From assembly GCA_023265025.1 (NCBI GenBank), contig JAHFUP010000034.1:1-48754 (forward strand): a stretch of 48,754 nucleotides of DNA. The letters are read 5' to 3'. Both the position numbers and the translations under genes were made by a program. The notes beneath the pieces are model-generated. The model saw nothing but the letters and a program-made list of their open reading frames with translations. It was not told where the DNA came from and did no database searches. This stretch comes from Acidimicrobiia bacterium. Lineage in GTDB: Bacteria > Actinomycetota > Acidimicrobiia > Acidimicrobiales > AC-14. Position 1 is the first letter of the stretch, and each line of letters begins with the position of its first letter. Positions 34,527 through 43,321 of the stretch are shown here, piece by piece.

Positions 34527-36497
34527 ATGAATCGACGGGCCAGGCTGGCGGCAGCCGTGGGCGTGCTGGCGGCGCTGTTGCTGGTCATCGGCGGCTGGCT
34601 TCCGGCGTCGGGCACCGACTTCGAGGGACCCGCCGACGGGGCGCAGCTCAATGTCACGCCGAGTGACGACCTGCCGGCGAGCTCCACCGTGACCGTCGCC
34701 GGCAGGGGATTCTTCGTCGACGTCTCCATCCCCGGGTCGGTGGCGGTCGCACAGTGCGTCAGCTCGCTGGAGGACTGCGGGCCGGTGACATCGTTCCCAC
34801 TGGCGGGGGACGGCACCTTCAGCGGCTCATTCACCGCCACCCGGATGGTGACCATGAGCCGGGGCACAGTTGTCGACTGCGCGGTGCTCGACGCCGGCAT
34901 TCCGCCGGTCTCGATCTGCGAGATGCATGGCAGCGGTGTTGGGATCGCGACCCACCACCTGACGTTCCTGACCGTCGAGCCGACCACCACCACAAAGCCG
35001 CCGGCCACCACCACGACCAAGGCGCCGGCCACGACCACCACAACGGCGCCGGCCACCACGACGACCCGACCGGCGCCGACGACCACGACCACCCGGCGGG
35101 CCCAGCCTGGGGTCACCATCCCGCCCACGACGAGGCTGACGACCACGACCGTCCGGCCGACGACCACCACGTCGACGACGGCGCCCCCCACGACAACGAC
35201 CAGCACGACCGTCGCCCCGCCGGCCGACGACAACCACCCCACGCTCATCGCCGTCACCCCGAAGAACCAGCCCTCCGGGCCTCCGGGGGGCGGGCTGAAC
35301 GTCAAGGGCGGGGGCTACACCTGCCCGACCGTGTACTTCTTCTTCGACGGCACGAGGGTCGGCTCCGACGACCCCGACGCCGCCGGCAACGTCGCCAAAT
35401 CCGGCCTGTCCGTGCCCGGCAACACCGGCAAGGGTCGCCACGAGGTGACCAGCTCCTGCGAGCCCTCCGGGCGCGCCATCGTGCAGGCGTCGGTGTTCGA
35501 GGTCCTGCCTGTGTCGGTCCACCGGCCGGCGTTCGTCACGTCGCTGCCCCTGCCCAGCCAGGTGAGCCTCGACCCCGGCACGCTCATCGTGAGCATGGCC
35601 TTCGCCGCCGGCGCCATCGCCCTCATCGCGTTTCCCTACGAGCTGTTCAACTCGACCATGGAGGAGAACTACGACGAGATCCGGGGCTGGTTCGGCATGG
35701 GCCCGAGGAAGGTGCCCGAGCCCAAGACCCGTAGCCACATCCCGACGTTCCTGGCCTGCACGGCGGTGGCCGCAGTGGCGTGCGGCTTCCTCAACCCCGA
35801 GTTCGGGCTGAACAAGACGAGCCTGGTGCTCTTCCTCGGGATTTATGTCGCCCTGATCGTGATGGCGGTGGTGTTCAGCCTGCCCGCCGACATCGGCATC
35901 CGCCGGCAGTTCGGGGAGTGGGGCAAGCTCAACTTCCTGCCCGGCAGCGTGCTCGTCGCCATCGCCCTTGTCGCCGCCTCCCGGATCTTCGACTTCCAGC
36001 CGGGCATGTTCTACGGTGCGCTGGCCGGGCTGGCGTTCCGCAGCGCCCTGTCGGAGGGGGTGCAGGGCAAGTTCACCGCGGCCAACTGGATCTTCAGCCT
36101 GGTCATCAGCCTGGGGGCGTTCTTCCTGCGGGTACCCGTCTCGGCGGCGGCGGCCGAGCCGGGTCGGAGCATCTGGTGGATCGGCCTGGAGATCTGCCTG
36201 GCCCTCATCTTCCTGTGGGGGGTCGAGGGGCTGGCGGTGGCCATGCTGCCCATGAAGTTCCTCGACGGGCGCAAGGTCTACCGCTGGAGCCGGACGGCGT
36301 GGGCGGTGCTCTTCTTCCTCGGCATCTTCGCCACCGTCCACATCCTGCTGCGGCCGGGGAGCGGCTACGTGGGCTCGACGACGGGTGACGTCGGCATCGG
36401 CGTCATGACCTTGTTCGCCGCCTTCGGGCTCGGCTCGATCGCCTTCTGGGCCTACTTCCGGTTCCGCCCGGCGCGCTGGGTCCCAGCGAAGGCCTGA
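34527..36497 (+). CDS. FGLLP-type multi-domain membrane protein with Thr-rich linker
   Basis: 656 aa. Signal or anchor segment (VLAALLLVIGGWLPASG), then an immunoglobulin-like domain (DLPASSTVTVAGRGF) resembling the neocarzinostatin-like fold of actinobacterial surface proteins. A long Thr/Pro linker covers about residues 150-235. An IPT/TIG-like domain follows (KNQPSGPPGGGLNVKGGG). The C-terminal half has about eight to nine membrane helices. FNSTMEENYDEIRGWFG just after the first helix matches the FGLLP-motif membrane proteins of actinobacteria. Function unknown; surface display or envelope transport is plausible. Confidence 0.72.
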   Translation: MNRRARLAAAVGVLAALLLVIGGWLPASGTDFEGPADGAQLNVTPSDDLPASSTVTVAGRGFFVDVSIPGSVAVAQCVSSLEDCGPVTSFPLAGDGTFSGSFTATRMVTMSRGTVVDCAVLDAGIPPVSICEMHGSGVGIATHHLTFLTVEPTTTTKPPATTTTKAPATTTTTAPATTTTRPAPTTTTTRRAQPGVTIPPTTRLTTTTVRPTTTTSTTAPPTTTTSTTVAPPADDNHPTLIAVTPKNQPSGPPGGGLNVKGGGYTCPTVYFFFDGTRVGSDDPDAAGNVAKSGLSVPGNTGKGRHEVTSSCEPSGRAIVQASVFEVLPVSVHRPAFVTSLPLPSQVSLDPGTLIVSMAFAAGAIALIAFPYELFNSTMEENYDEIRGWFGMGPRKVPEPKTRSHIPTFLACTAVAAVACGFLNPEFGLNKTSLVLFLGIYVALIVMAVVFSLPADIGIRRQFGEWGKLNFLPGSVLVAIALVAASRIFDFQPGMFYGALAGLAFRSALSEGVQGKFTAANWIFSLVISLGAFFLRVPVSAAAAEPGRSIWWIGLEICLALIFLWGVEGLAVAMLPMKFLDGRKVYRWSRTAWAVLFFLGIFATVHILLRPGSGYVGSTTGDVGIGVMTLFAAFGLGSIAFWAYFRFRPARWVPAKA

Positions 36498-36505
36498 GGA
36501 ATACC

Positions 36506-36820
36506 ATGGCCACCGTGGGGGACGCGAGAGCGCAGCTCACCGACCTGATCCGAGACCAGCTCGCGGCCCGTGATGTCTGCGACGTGGCGGGTACCTGGCT
36601 GCTCGAAGTCGAGCTGCGGGAGCGCCTGGCTCTCCTCGGCGTCGAAGCGACCGCGGACGTCAGTGTGGCCTTCATGGCCATCGCGATGCTTCTGGCCGAG
36701 AAGTCGCCGGAGTGGGGCGGCGACTGTCGGGATGCACTCGGCGAGATCGCGCAGCTCGGCTTGAGTCTGCTCGTCGGGTCTGAACCAGGGCCGGAGGGCA
36801 CCGAAGGCAACAGCGCGTAG
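36506..36820 (+). CDS. Hypothetical protein
   Basis: 104 aa, soluble and mostly helical (ARAQLTDLIRDQLAARD, LLEVELRERLALLG). It starts 8 bp after the FGLLP gene, so the two are probably co-transcribed. No family recognised. Confidence 0.55.
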   Translation: MATVGDARAQLTDLIRDQLAARDVCDVAGTWLLEVELRERLALLGVEATADVSVAFMAIAMLLAEKSPEWGGDCRDALGEIAQLGLSLLVGSEPGPEGTEGNSA

Positions 36821-36850
36821 CAGGCAGTTCACAATCAGGAGGTGGCTCCC

Positions 36851-38089
36851 ATGCCATGCAAGGCCCGTGTCCTCGTCCCGTTGGCTCTGGCCGTGGCGGT
36901 GAGCCTCTCCGCCTTGGGCGCAGGAGCCGCGCTGGGCGCTCCTCCGATCGAACCCGGGATGGACTTCGGGCTGAACCACCGTCCCGTCTGCCCGCCGGTC
37001 CCCCAGGCGCTTCGCTGCCATTCCGAGGTCGTGACCGACGCCTCCGGCAAGCCGCTGGCCACCACCAGCTACACCAGCGGGTACGGCCCGGCTGACCTCG
37101 CCGGCGCCTACAAGTACACCGAGCCGGCGGGAGCAACGTGGGCCTGGAACGGCCAGACGATCGCCATCGTCGACGCCTACGACAACCCCAACGCCGAAGC
37201 GGACCTGGCCGTCTACCGGACCAGGTTCGGGTTGCCGCCCTGCACCTCGGCCAACGTGTGCTTCCGCAAGGCCGACCAGCGGGGTGGTACCGCCTACCCG
37301 GCCGGCAACGTGGGCTGGGGCCGGGAGATCGCGCTCGACCTCGACATGGCTTCAGCCGTGTGCCCCCTCTGCAAGATCCTGCTCGTGGAGGCCGACACCA
37401 ACTCCTTCGCCAACCTCGCCGCCGCCGTCGACCGGGCGGTCGTCCTGGGGGCCACCGTGGTCTCCAACAGCTACGGCGCCCCGGAGTTCAACGGCGAGGC
37501 GTCGCTGGAGAGCCACTACAACCACCCGGGGACTGCGATCACCGTCAGCTCGGGCGACAGCGGCTACGGCGTTCAGTATCCGGCGGCGTCGCAGTACGTC
37601 ACCGCCGTGGGCGGCACCAAACTCACCAAAGCCACGGCAACGGCCCGCGGCTGGAGCGAAACGGCATGGAGCGGCGCGGGCAGTGGCTGCTCCGGCTACA
37701 TCCCCAAGCCGTTGTGGCAGATCGACACGGCCACCTGCGGCCGGCGGACGGTGGCCGACGTCGCCGCCGTCGCCGATCCGGCCACCGGCGTGGCCGTCTA
37801 CGACAGCTACGGCTCGACCGGCGGGGCCAACTGGTACGTGTTCGGCGGGACCAGCGTGGCCGCGCCCATCGTCGCCGGGATCTACGGCCTGGCCGCCAAC
37901 GCCGCCTCGGTCACCTACGGCGCCTACCCATACGCCCACGCCAGCTCGCTGTTCGACGTGACCTCCGGAAGCAACGGCCGCTGCACCACCAGCCCGAAGA
38001 CCGCCGTCAAGGCCTACCTGTGCACCGCGGGCGCGGGGTACGACGGCCCGACCGGGCTTGGCACACCGAACGGCGTTCTCGGGTTCTAG
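36851..38089 (+). CDS. Secreted S53 (sedolisin)-like serine peptidase
   Basis: 412 aa from ATG 36851, eight bases after AGGAGG. A signal peptide covers the first 30 or so residues. Sedolisin features: Glu and Asp in WGREIALDLDMASAVC, the oxyanion Asp in TVSSGDSGYG, and the nucleophile in FGGTSVAAPIVAG. The long N-terminal prodomain usual in sedolisins is absent or reduced to about 50 residues. Cysteines suggest disulfides in the mature protein. Confidence 0.85.
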   Translation: MPCKARVLVPLALAVAVSLSALGAGAALGAPPIEPGMDFGLNHRPVCPPVPQALRCHSEVVTDASGKPLATTSYTSGYGPADLAGAYKYTEPAGATWAWNGQTIAIVDAYDNPNAEADLAVYRTRFGLPPCTSANVCFRKADQRGGTAYPAGNVGWGREIALDLDMASAVCPLCKILLVEADTNSFANLAAAVDRAVVLGATVVSNSYGAPEFNGEASLESHYNHPGTAITVSSGDSGYGVQYPAASQYVTAVGGTKLTKATATARGWSETAWSGAGSGCSGYIPKPLWQIDTATCGRRTVADVAAVADPATGVAVYDSYGSTGGANWYVFGGTSVAAPIVAGIYGLAANAASVTYGAYPYAHASSLFDVTSGSNGRCTTSPKTAVKAYLCTAGAGYDGPTGLGTPNGVLGF

Positions 38090-38229
38090 CCGCACGCCGG
38101 GCCGTCCGCCCGTCGACAACCAGATTCGCGATCTCTCCTCAAGCGGCCGCGGCAACCACCACGGTCGGGCTGTTCATCCTGGGGGCGCCGCTGACGACCA
38201 CGGTGACCGCCTACGGGTCGGGTAGGAGG

Positions 38230-38838
38230 TCAGCCGCCCGTCGAGAGCCAGATGGTCATGAGGGAGCGGAGGCGGTCGATGCCGGTGCCCTTGGCGGCGC
38301 TGACCCACACGATGTCGTGCGGTTCCAGCCGGCACCCGGCGGCCAGCTCCTTGACCCGCTTGGATCGCTGCGACGACTTCACCTTGTCGTGCTTGGTGGC
38401 GACGATGGTGTGGGGCAGCTCGTTGGCCCGCAGCCAGTCGAGGAGCTGCACGTCGAGCTTGGTGGGCCCGATCTCGCCGTCCACGAGGGCGATCACCATG
38501 GACAGCGGCTCCCGCTCCAGCAGGTACCGCTCGATCATCGCCTGCCACGAGGCCCGCATGGACTTCGACGCCTCGGCGTAGCCGTACCCCGGGCAATCGA
38601 CCAGCGTGCCCATGCCGTCGACCGTGAAGAGGTTCAGCAGCCGGGTGCGGCCCGGCGTTTTGGAGACCAGCGCCAGCCCGGTGCGCCCGCTGAGGGCGTT
38701 GACCAGCGACGACTTCCCGACGTTCGAGCGGCCGACCACGGCCACCTCCGCCCCGGAGTCGGGCAGGTCCCGGGCGTCGCCGGCGGACATCACGAACTGC
38801 ATGGCGAGGGGAGGCATGTGCGCTCCATCGTCGCCCAT
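38230..38838 (-). CDS. engB: Ribosome biogenesis GTPase EngB (YsxC/YihA)
   Basis: 202 aa; the ATG at 38817 (MPPLAMQFV) is an alternative start. Motifs: G1 GRSNVGKSS, G2-region TPGRTRLLN, G3 DCPGYGYA, G4 ATKHDKV, G5 SAAKGTG. Essential GTPase acting in large-subunit assembly. It is divergent from tRNA-Arg(CCT). Confidence 0.96.
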   Translation of the reverse strand: MGDDGAHMPPLAMQFVMSAGDARDLPDSGAEVAVVGRSNVGKSSLVNALSGRTGLALVSKTPGRTRLLNLFTVDGMGTLVDCPGYGYAEASKSMRASWQAMIERYLLEREPLSMVIALVDGEIGPTKLDVQLLDWLRANELPHTIVATKHDKVKSSQRSKRVKELAAGCRLEPHDIVWVSAAKGTGIDRLRSLMTIWLSTGG

Positions 38839-38882
38839 TCCGGCGGCGTCCCCGATTGCCCGCCGGTAGAGTCGTCCTGCCC

Positions 38883-38955
38883 GCCCTCGTAGCTCAGGGG
38901 ATAGAGCATCGGTTTCCTAAACCGTGTGTCGCAGGTTCGAATCCTGCCGAGGGCG
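38883..38955 (+). tRNA. tRNA-Arg(CCT), probable integration site
   Basis: Complete 73-nt cloverleaf. The acceptor GCCCTCG pairs with CGAGGGC; the anticodon loop TTCCTAA gives CCT; the T-loop is TTCGAAT and the discriminator is G. CCA is not encoded. An integrase gene follows at 39.8 kb, so its 3' part is the likely att site. Confidence 0.95.
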
Positions 38956-39026
38956 CAGACAAAAGTGCTGGTCAGAGCGTTGCGTCATGGGAACCGCTCT
39001 CAGAAAGTGCCTTACATAACGCGTTT

Positions 39027-39049
39027 GTCCCATCTAAGTGTCCCATCTA
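39027..39049 (+). repeat. Tandem GTCCCATCTA direct repeat
   Basis: Two exact copies of GTCCCATCTA with 13-bp period, about 70 bp after tRNA-Arg and just upstream of the first element gene. Such iterons near an att site may be integrase or excisionase arm-binding sites, or an operator. Confidence 0.5.
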
Positions 39050-39068
39050 GCCGCTACAGTGCGGATCC

Positions 39069-39455
39069 GTGACTCGCTCCCTGCCCGTCCGGGCCGAGCA
39101 ACCGCCCGACGACGCTGTCGTGGTCATCCGCGGAGGGGTACTGAGTCGGGCCAGCATCGAGCAGACGGCCACACGGTCTCTCCGCCTGAGCGGCGTGCTG
39201 GGCATCTCGGTTGAAGGCGCGATCGGGGTGAGCGTCCTGGATGCGTGCCAGTCAAGTCGGCGGCTGGCGCCCTACCGTCGCATCCGCCTCTCGACGTTCG
39301 GGCGGCTCCGCGCCGCAGGATTCGCTCTCCTTGCGACCCATGAGCATCCGCACTTCACGCTCGTCCTGCCGGACCTGTCAGAGCTGACGATCGCGCGACT
39401 GGACCGGTGTTTCGACGATCCAATACCCAATCCCGCGAGTGGCCCTCGGGGGTAG
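39069..39455 (+). CDS. Hypothetical protein of the putative integrative element
   Basis: 128 aa from GTG. Mixed alpha/beta sequence (DAVVVIRGGVLSRASIEQTA, LRAAGFALLATHEHPHFTLV). No family recognised. First of two small genes between the tRNA and the integrase, 22 bp before the next one. Confidence 0.55.
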   Translation: MTRSLPVRAEQPPDDAVVVIRGGVLSRASIEQTATRSLRLSGVLGISVEGAIGVSVLDACQSSRRLAPYRRIRLSTFGRLRAAGFALLATHEHPHFTLVLPDLSELTIARLDRCFDDPIPNPASGPRG

Positions 39456-39477
39456 CCTGTGAGACGGAGGCTTCCTG

Positions 39478-39720
39478 ATGAACGACTACGACCTCGCCGT
39501 CGACTTCATGGACATGACGAACGACGGGCGCGTATGGACACTCCTGGAGGACGCCCGTCCTGGGTTCGTGCCGATCGCCGGCCGGTATGTCATCGTCGGG
39601 TGCGAGGACGCCGACCCTGCGGTGGCGCGGATCCTTTCAGTGAACGCCGAGGGCCACATCGAGTTGGAGGTACTGCCAGGCAGCGTCGACTCGCACCGGG
39701 ATCTGCTCGCGCCGACCTGA
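39478..39720 (+). CDS. Small hypothetical protein of the putative integrative element
   Basis: 80 aa, acidic, beta-rich (RVWTLLEDARPGFVPIAGRY, VIVGCEDADPAVARI). Forms a two-gene unit with the preceding frame. No family recognised. It ends 40 bp before the integrase. Confidence 0.55.
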   Translation: MNDYDLAVDFMDMTNDGRVWTLLEDARPGFVPIAGRYVIVGCEDADPAVARILSVNAEGHIELEVLPGSVDSHRDLLAPT

Positions 39721-39760
39721 CCGGTAGCGGTTCCGGGAGCGTTCGGAAGGTGCGGCGGCG

Positions 39761-40921
39761 ATGAAGGGGTCGATGCGGGAGAAGCGCCCGGGCTACTGGG
39801 AGCTGCGGGCCTTCGCCGGCGCCGACCCGCTTACCGGCCAGAAGCGGTACCGCACGAGAACGTTCCGGGGGACCAAGCGCCAGGCCTCGAGCGCTCTCGC
39901 CGTTCTCGTCACTGAGGTCGACGGCGGCGTCGTCGAGCCCAAGAAGTGCACGGTTGCCGAGCTACTCGACGCGTGGCTGGAGCATATCGAGAACGTCGGC
40001 CGCTCACCATCGACGCTCCACGGGTACCGCCGGCTCGTCCGCCAGCTCCCGCCGGGTTTCCTGGCTCAGCCGCTGGCCAAGGTCACGCCAAAGGTTGTCG
40101 ACGACCTGTACCGGTTTCTCGCCAGGCAGACGACCCGGAAGCCGGCCACGGTGCTGCGGTTCCACACGGTGCTGCGCGCCGCCTTCGCCCAGGCCGTGCG
40201 CTGGGGCTGGCTCGACCGCAACCCGATCGAGCGGGCCACGCCGCCGCGGGTGCACTCGGTCGAGACCGTGCCCCCCACTGTCGTCGACGTTCTCCGCGTG
40301 CTCGACCGCGCTGCGGCGTCAAGGAACCCCGAGAACGCCATCGTGTTCCGGATCGTCGCCGCCACCGGCTGCCGGCGGGGCCAGGTCTGCGCGCTCAAGT
40401 GGTCCGACGTCGATCTCGACGGCGACGCCGCCCGGGTGGTCATCCGGCGGGCCGTCCTCGACCTCGAAGGCCGGCGCACGGTGTACGACACGAAGACCCA
40501 CGCGCTGCGCTGGATCCGGATCGACGCCGAGACGGCGCGCATGCTTCGGGCCCAGCGGGACCTGGCCAAGCAGCTCGCCGAGACGGCAGGGGAGGAGTTC
40601 TCGGCGGACGGCTTCGTGTTCCCTCGGTCCCCGGGCAGCAGCGAGCCGCTGCCACCGAATCGGGTCGGTCAGGCCTGGCGCCGGCTGTGCCGGGAGGTCG
40701 GCGTCGAGGCCCGCCTGCACGATCTGCGCCACCTCCAGGCGTCGCTGCTGCTCGACGCCGGCGAGGCCATCACCACGGTGTCCGCCCGGCTGGGCCACCG
40801 GGACACCTCGACGACGCTGAAGATCTACAGCCACCTCATGCCCGGCGCCGATCAGCGAGCGGCAGAGATCGTCGGCAAGGCATTCTCCCGGCCACCTGCT
40901 GACGAGCCGGAGGCGTCGTAG
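39761..40921 (+). CDS. Tyrosine site-specific recombinase (integrase)
   Basis: 386 aa with an arm-binding-like N terminus (KRPGYWELRAFAGAD), core-binding SAM-like domain (TVAELLDAWLEHIENVGRS) and catalytic domain. Catalytic residues are visible: Arg in TGCRRGQVCALKW, Lys in YDTKTHALRWI, His and Arg in LHDLRHLQASLLL, His in LGHRDTSTTLK, and the nucleophile Tyr in KIYSHLM. The protein looks intact. Its position close to tRNA-Arg(CCT) is typical of an integrated element. Confidence 0.96.
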   Translation: MKGSMREKRPGYWELRAFAGADPLTGQKRYRTRTFRGTKRQASSALAVLVTEVDGGVVEPKKCTVAELLDAWLEHIENVGRSPSTLHGYRRLVRQLPPGFLAQPLAKVTPKVVDDLYRFLARQTTRKPATVLRFHTVLRAAFAQAVRWGWLDRNPIERATPPRVHSVETVPPTVVDVLRVLDRAAASRNPENAIVFRIVAATGCRRGQVCALKWSDVDLDGDAARVVIRRAVLDLEGRRTVYDTKTHALRWIRIDAETARMLRAQRDLAKQLAETAGEEFSADGFVFPRSPGSSEPLPPNRVGQAWRRLCREVGVEARLHDLRHLQASLLLDAGEAITTVSARLGHRDTSTTLKIYSHLMPGADQRAAEIVGKAFSRPPADEPEAS

Positions 40922-41634
40922 CACTCGGCGTAGCGGATGCGGAGTGGGCATTGGAGAAGAGCAGTGGTGCGGTCGCCGGCGTCAGGGAGCTTCTTGCCGT
41001 CGATCCGCCGGGCCGCTTCGTTCTCGACTGATCTCCGGTGCAGCGGTAGTAGGGGTCGGCTCGTCACGGTGTCGTGGAACGACCCCTCGCCGGACTCCAG
41101 CCACCCTGGCTCCCGGAACGTGACCTGGATCGGGCGGCCCAACTTTTCCTCCGCGGTGCGGAGCGCTGCGTACACGAGATCCCGGTCTGGGTTGCCCAGG
41201 ATCAGCACGTCAATATCGGCGACCGGCCGGGTGCCCGGCTCGCCGGCGTGACGCGCCGCCCACGATCCGTACAGGTATGCCTCGTCCACATCGTCGATGG
41301 CACCGAAGACATCGGCGATGACTGCCGGGACTCCGAACGCCCGCGTGAGCACGTCGGCGAGCCCGGGGTAGTAGGGGCTATCGACGTTCGCCCGCACGAG
41401 TCGGGTGTTGCCAACCTTGCGGCTCGTGACGATGCCGGCGGACTCGGCCCGTTCGATCTCACGATGGACGGAGGGATGCGGCACGCCGGTCCGGCGCGCG
41501 AGGTCGCTGAGGCTCAGCTCCAGCGCCGGATCGCCAAGGAGGAGCGCGAGAATCTCGCCCTGCTGCTGCGAACGCAGAATCGGGAGGAGCGAGGGCGGAG
41601 GTCGTCTGTCCACGTAATGAAGAATACTCTTCAT
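40852..41634 (-). CDS. Winged-HTH nucleotidyltransferase (MNT-type) protein
   Basis: 260 aa. Residues about 15-85 form a winged helix (LSLSDLARRTGVPHPSVHREIERAE, cut here to its core helix pair). A minimal nucleotidyltransferase domain follows, with LYGSWAARHAGE and PVADIDVLILGNPD (GS...R...DxD), so AMP or NMP transfer is possible. The last 70 bp overlap the integrase 3' end, convergent. Same strand as and 67 bp after the Ro60 gene. It may be a self-regulating factor of the cassette; related nucleotidyltransferases include tRNA-modifying toxins, but this is only a family-level analogy. Confidence 0.8.
   Translation of the reverse strand: MKSILHYVDRRPPPSLLPILRSQQQGEILALLLGDPALELSLSDLARRTGVPHPSVHREIERAESAGIVTSRKVGNTRLVRANVDSPYYPGLADVLTRAFGVPAVIADVFGAIDDVDEAYLYGSWAARHAGEPGTRPVADIDVLILGNPDRDLVYAALRTAEEKLGRPIQVTFREPGWLESGEGSFHDTVTSRPLLPLHRRSVENEAARRIDGKKLPDAGDRTTALLQCPLRIRYAECYDASGSSAGGRENALPTISAAR
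41617..41634 (-). promoter_or_regulatory. Inverted repeat on the nucleotidyltransferase start codon
   Basis: ATGAAGA-GTAT-TCTTCAT, perfect 7-bp arms covering codons 1-6, in a locally AT-rich stretch. The encoded winged helix makes autorepression at this site plausible. Confidence 0.5.
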
Positions 41635-41701
41635 ATTGTGGACAATCGCCCCTTCCGTCCCGGTTGCCGGCTCCGGCGGCTCGGAGTCGCCGGTCGCCAG
41701 C

Positions 41702-43267
41702 TCATGCCATGAAGGGCCAGGCGGCGTCCCGGCCGTCCTCCAGCACCTTCATCACCGTGAAGGTGGCGTCGGTGAAGCCGCCCAGCGTGTAGCGGCCACG
41801 CTGGCCCGCCGGCAGCGCGGCCGGGCGGTAGCCGGCCAGATCGAACGTGTAGATCAGGGGCACGTGGTCGAGTCGGACTCGGCCCGAGTCGTGCTGCTGG
41901 TCGTCGGTGAAGATGACGACCCGATGGTGACGGCTCGGGTCGAAGTGGCGGGCGATGGCGGTATGGCCGTAGGTGGAGTGGCCGACCGAGCCGACCAGGG
42001 CGACCACCTTGGCCACACCGCCGAGCAGCGAGACGCCGGCCAGCTCGCGCAGGCGGCGGTTCCGGTCGCCGAAGATGACGACGTCGACATCGGTCGACCG
42101 CTTGGCCGTGGCGACGGCCATGACCGCGGCCACCTCCACCCGCGACAGCTTCGAGCGGCCCGAGACCGGCGCCGTCATGGACGACGAGGTGTCGATCACC
42201 ACCAGGGTGCGGTCGAGCGTTGGGATGTTGGCGACCGTGAGGTCGAGGGTGCGGCCGAGGGCTCGCTTCCAGTTGTCCGACGGCGCGTGCTTGTACGCCG
42301 CCCACACCTGGCAGGGGAAGAGCCGGGCCTTGGCCACCTGGCCGGGGTCAGTGATCTTGGCGATGACGGCGTCGACGGTGGACTCGTCGATGCCGGCCTC
42401 GTCGAAGTTGCGCAGGTTGCGGATCAGCGCCATCACGCCCATCGACGGGATGACCGAGGCCCACGCCTCGGCGTCCATGCCGCCGGGCAGCCAGCCCGAC
42501 AGGCGCTCCCACGAGAATCCGGCCTCAGCCAGCGCGGCCGGGCCCCGGTCGCGCAGGACCGATCGACGGTCGTCTGCCGGGACGGCGTCGAGTGCGGCCG
42601 CTGCGGCGAGCACCGGCAGGCGGTCCGTGGCGGCCACCGCGTCGTCGTGGTGGCGACGGTCGAGCAGCCAGCGGAACAGGGCCGACTGGCGGTCGTCACG
42701 CGGCTGAGGATGGGTTAGCTCGACCACGTCGGCCATGCGGACCTGGCGCGACAGGCCGTCGTAGCGCAGGGCGGCGCGCTCGTTGTAGAGGCGTCGGGCC
42801 GCGTCGGCCACGCCGCGCTTGACGGCCATCGGCAGGTTGCGACCATGGGTCGTGAGCCAGTAGCCGAGCAGCTCGGCCGGCTCGTCGGCGCGCTGGAGCA
42901 CGCCATTGACGACGGCGCGACCGTGCGGGCCGCCGGCGGCCACGTACTCGGCCGCCATCACGACCGCGGCCGAACGCATCAGCAGCGTCGTCCGTAGGTA
43001 CGGAGCGAGGCCGGCGACGAACGCCGGGTTGGCCACCGTGACCTGGTGGACGAGGGCGACGAAGCGGGCGTCGCGGGCAGGGGCGCGCTCGTAGAAGGTG
43101 TCCTCGCCGACCATGTTGGTGGCGGCGAGCAGGAACAGCTCCGACTCGGCGTCGCGCACGAAGGCCAGGCCACCCTCGTGGGTGAGGCCGCGCCGGCCCG
43201 TGGTGCGCACGGGCGCGGTGAGGTTGGCCCGCAGCGGTCGGCGGCGGGTGCCCGAGAACTTGGTCAT
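41702..43267 (-). CDS. Ro60/TROVE domain RNA-binding protein (bacterial Rsr)
   Basis: 521 aa with AAAGGAG nine bases or so before ATG. The N-terminal two thirds is the ring-shaped HEAT-repeat TROVE module (THEGGLAFVRDAESELFLLA, TMVGEDTFYE-like segment NMVGEDTFYERAPARD). The C-terminal third is a von Willebrand A domain with an intact MIDAS (VVIDTSSSMTAP, then TYGHTAI and FTDDQQHD). Ro60 proteins bind Y RNAs on the outer ring surface and ends of misfolded RNAs in the cavity. In bacteria they work with exonucleases in RNA decay and are often near rtc genes. It is preceded by a tRNA-like RNA and the tRNA/rtcB array on the same strand. Confidence 0.95.
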   Translation of the reverse strand: MTKFSGTRRRPLRANLTAPVRTTGRRGLTHEGGLAFVRDAESELFLLAATNMVGEDTFYERAPARDARFVALVHQVTVANPAFVAGLAPYLRTTLLMRSAAVVMAAEYVAAGGPHGRAVVNGVLQRADEPAELLGYWLTTHGRNLPMAVKRGVADAARRLYNERAALRYDGLSRQVRMADVVELTHPQPRDDRQSALFRWLLDRRHHDDAVAATDRLPVLAAAAALDAVPADDRRSVLRDRGPAALAEAGFSWERLSGWLPGGMDAEAWASVIPSMGVMALIRNLRNFDEAGIDESTVDAVIAKITDPGQVAKARLFPCQVWAAYKHAPSDNWKRALGRTLDLTVANIPTLDRTLVVIDTSSSMTAPVSGRSKLSRVEVAAVMAVATAKRSTDVDVVIFGDRNRRLRELAGVSLLGGVAKVVALVGSVGHSTYGHTAIARHFDPSRHHRVVIFTDDQQHDSGRVRLDHVPLIYTFDLAGYRPAALPAGQRGRYTLGGFTDATFTVMKVLEDGRDAAWPFMA

Positions 43268-43321
43268 GGCGTGCTCCTTTGGGGTTGTCGATGAGAGATG
43301 GTCCGGTCAGGGAACAGGGCG

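Noticed and set aside
34827-36341. Long Gly/Arg-rich minus-strand frame
   Set aside because: It mirrors the Thr-rich linker and membrane helices of the plus-strand FGLLP protein.
38856-39050. Small plus-strand frame starting before tRNA-Arg
   Set aside because: It translates the tRNA gene itself.
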